From Bacilli bacterium (lineage in GTDB: Bacteria > Bacillota_I > Bacilli_A > RF39 > UBA660), in contig CAAENH010000088.1 in the NCBI GenBank assembly GCA_900757295.1, positions 1 to 8,476 of the forward strand: a stretch of DNA of 8,476 nucleotides, written 5' to 3'. The notes under the pieces were generated by a model. It did no database searches. It saw nothing but the letters and a program-made list of their open reading frames with translations, and was not told the origin of the DNA. Shown here in pieces: positions 7,507 through 8,476 of this stretch. The translations under genes were made by a program, and so were the position numbers. Positions within the stretch are counted from its first letter, which is position 1. Each line of letters starts with the position of its first letter.

Positions 7507-7533
7507 AGGTTAATACTGAACTTAACCTCTTTT
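7498..7533. terminator. Bidirectional terminator between convergent genes
   Basis: A perfect nine-base stem, AGAGGTTAA (7505-7513) with TTAACCTCT (7522-7530), has an eight-base loop. It is flanked by an A run on the left (7498-7503) and a T run on the right (7530-7533), so it can end transcription from both sides; the minus-strand T tract is longer. Both stop codons, TAG at 7504-7506 (plus) and TAA at 7522-7524 (minus), overlap the arms. Confidence 0.85.
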
Positions 7534-7809
7534 AATTGGTACTCTTTCAAATAAATCATTTAAAGAAATTTTTTTATATTCTTCAAAAAACATTTGTTGT
7601 AAAACACCAAAAATCTCTTCATTTGGATTGATTTTTTTTAGTTCTAAAGGATTTATACTTTCTATTAAATTATTTATTTTTTTTATTTTATGATTTTCTA
7701 TGTCAATTTCATAATATAAATAATTAATATTGCCTGACATTAGCAATGATGCAAAATAAGATGTTGTTTTATCATAGTTTATATAACTATATAAATTAAA
7801 ATCAGTCAT
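7522..7809 (-). CDS. Small unrecognised 95-residue protein
   Basis: I do not recognise a family. The protein has aromatic, beta-type sequence in its first half (about 5-45, with YLYYEIDIENHKIKKI) and a charged helical second half (about 52-88), ending in PIKRG. It has no cysteine, signal peptide or transmembrane helix, so it is probably a small cytosolic protein. It is well supported as a gene: AAAGGAGG (7818-7825) lies eight bases before the ATG, and a promoter and terminator flank it exactly. Residues 14-48 (KTTSYFASLL, then YYEIDIEN) align by eye with residues 489-529 of the convergent 559-residue protein (KTTNEYALIF, then YFIYDMKN), allowing a six-residue insertion there. This may be a stand-alone copy of that C-terminal domain. 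It lies 56 bases downstream of the zinc peptidase on the same strand. Confidence 0.8.
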   Translation of the reverse strand: MTDFNLYSYINYDKTTSYFASLLMSGNINYLYYEIDIENHKIKKINNLIESINPLELKKINPNEEIFGVLQQMFFEEYKKISLNDLFERVPIKRG

Positions 7810-7834
7810 AAAGTAAACCTCCTTTGTTACTTAA

Positions 7835-7863
7835 AGTTTAGCTCTATTTACAATTTTTGTCAA
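7835..7863 (-). promoter_or_regulatory. Promoter of the 95-residue protein gene
   Basis: On the minus strand a perfect -35 TTGACA (7858-7863) is followed after 17 bases by TAAACT (7835-7840), four of six to the -10 consensus. Transcription would start near 7828, just before the strong Shine-Dalgarno, about 19 bases from the ATG. The -35 begins two bases past the zinc peptidase stop. No terminator is visible between them, so read-through is also likely. Confidence 0.6.
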
Positions 7864-7865
7864 TA

Positions 7866-8476
7866 TTAGTCATTTCTACGAGAAAACAATAAAATTAATC
7901 TTAATAAATCTAGAGCATTAGATAATACACCAGCAACATAAGTCATAGCTGCTGATGATAAAACTTTAGTTACTCCTACCATTTCATCTGGTGAAATAAT
8001 ATTAACACTTTCTAACTCTTTTTTTGCTCTAGATGATGCATTATATTCAACTGGTAAAGTTATAATTTGAAAAACTAGTCCTAATGTTACTAAAGCAATA
8101 CCAACGCTAAATAAATTTACAGCCTCAAATAAAAAGCCTAAAAGTAATACAATGTATGAAAAGTAGTTTGAAATTCTAACAATTGGGAATAACATACTTC
8201 TAAATCTTAAAAAGCTATAATTTTCTTTATCTTGTATGGCATGACCACATTCATGAGCTGCGACTGCAATAGCTGCTACTGATTCACCATGAAATATATC
8301 TGAAGAAAGTCTAACTACTTTTCTTGAAGGATCATAATGATCAGTTAAATTTCCTCTAACTTCAACAACGTGTACATTTTGTAATCCATTTTTATCTAAT
8401 ATTTTTCGAGCAACGTCAAATCCACTCAATTTTTTTGAGTTTTCTATATTTTTATATTTGTTATAATTTACACTAA
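7866..8476 (-). CDS. yugP: YugP-family membrane zinc metallopeptidase, 5' end beyond the right edge
   Basis: A neutral zinc metallopeptidase of the YugP type (Pfam Zn_peptidase_2), a membrane-anchored protein with a putative protease active site; its cellular substrates are not established. Counting from the leucine encoded at 8427-8429, the motif AAHECGHAIQD gives HExxH at residues 59-63 (zinc ligands H59 and H63, catalytic E60). LPVEYNASSRA (125-135) supplies the likely third ligand, E128. Hydrophobic segments at about 88-104, 107-124 and 158-184 are membrane helices. The frame stays open upstream of that codon to base 8476 and reads SVNYNKYKNIENSKK before LSGFDVARKIL. This matches the family's segment linking the N-terminal anchor to GLTGxEVARKIL. 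The true start and first membrane helix therefore lie outside the window, and the TTG at 8427-8429 is an internal leucine. The gene ends in TAA 56 bases before the 95-residue gene, with no terminator. Confidence 0.93.
   Translation of the reverse strand, partial: SVNYNKYKNIENSKKLSGFDVARKILDKNGLQNVHVVEVRGNLTDHYDPSRKVVRLSSDIFHGESVAAIAVAAHECGHAIQDKENYSFLRFRSMLFPIVRISNYFSYIVLLLGFLFEAVNLFSVGIALVTLGLVFQIITLPVEYNASSRAKKELESVNIISPDEMVGVTKVLSSAAMTYVAGVLSNALDLLRLILLFSRRND

Noticed and set aside
8427..8429. TTG as the start codon of the zinc peptidase
   Set aside because: The frame is open upstream to the window edge and the upstream residues match the YugP family's segment before GLTGxEVARKIL. No ribosome binding site precedes the TTG. 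The codon is an internal leucine and the gene is cut by the edge.

Overview
This is a strongly AT-rich bacterial window with compact spacing, terminators folded over stop codons, Shine-Dalgarno sites of the AAGGAGG type and sigma-A-like promoters. Tryptophan is written TGG and genes end in TAA or TAG, so nothing points to the Mycoplasma code. The protein families (CBS-containing family II pyrophosphatase, YugP-type zinc peptidase, class II Fic) fit a low-GC Firmicute, perhaps an uncultured gut Bacilli lineage near the Mollicutes. That placement is inference; no marker gene in the window settles it.

Left part (1-4611, all minus strand). Read in transcription order it holds uvrB (nucleotide excision repair), a CBS/DRTGG-regulated manganese-dependent inorganic pyrophosphatase, a short-chain dehydrogenase, and the first codons of a membrane or exported protein running off the left edge. 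The pyrophosphatase has its own extended -10 promoter just after uvrB and its own terminator, so this is a string of same-strand housekeeping genes rather than one tight operon.

Centre (4612-7533, plus strand). A 247-base divergent spacer separates uvrB from a class II Fic protein. The fic-type gene has a perfect consensus promoter (TTGACA, 17 bases, TATAAT with an upstream TG) and a strong ribosome binding site. It ends in its own terminator. The next gene has a promoter whose -35 lies inside that terminator hairpin, and encodes a 559-residue protein I do not recognise by name. Its first third has the layout of a transglutaminase/papain-like fold with an apparent Cys76-His116-Asp137 triad. 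This pair is the accessory part of the window: a nucleotide-transferring enzyme beside a putative cysteine enzyme, neither with a signal peptide, sitting between conserved housekeeping genes on the other strand.

Right part (7522-8476, minus strand). A 95-residue protein of unknown function converges on the 559-residue gene, and the two share a bidirectional terminator covering both stop codons. Its N-terminal half resembles the C-terminal region of the 559-residue protein, which may link it to the central pair. Upstream of it lies a YugP-family membrane zinc metallopeptidase whose reading frame runs off the right edge.

No stretch over 300 bases lacks a gene. I see no tRNA, rRNA, CRISPR array, insertion sequence or long direct repeat.
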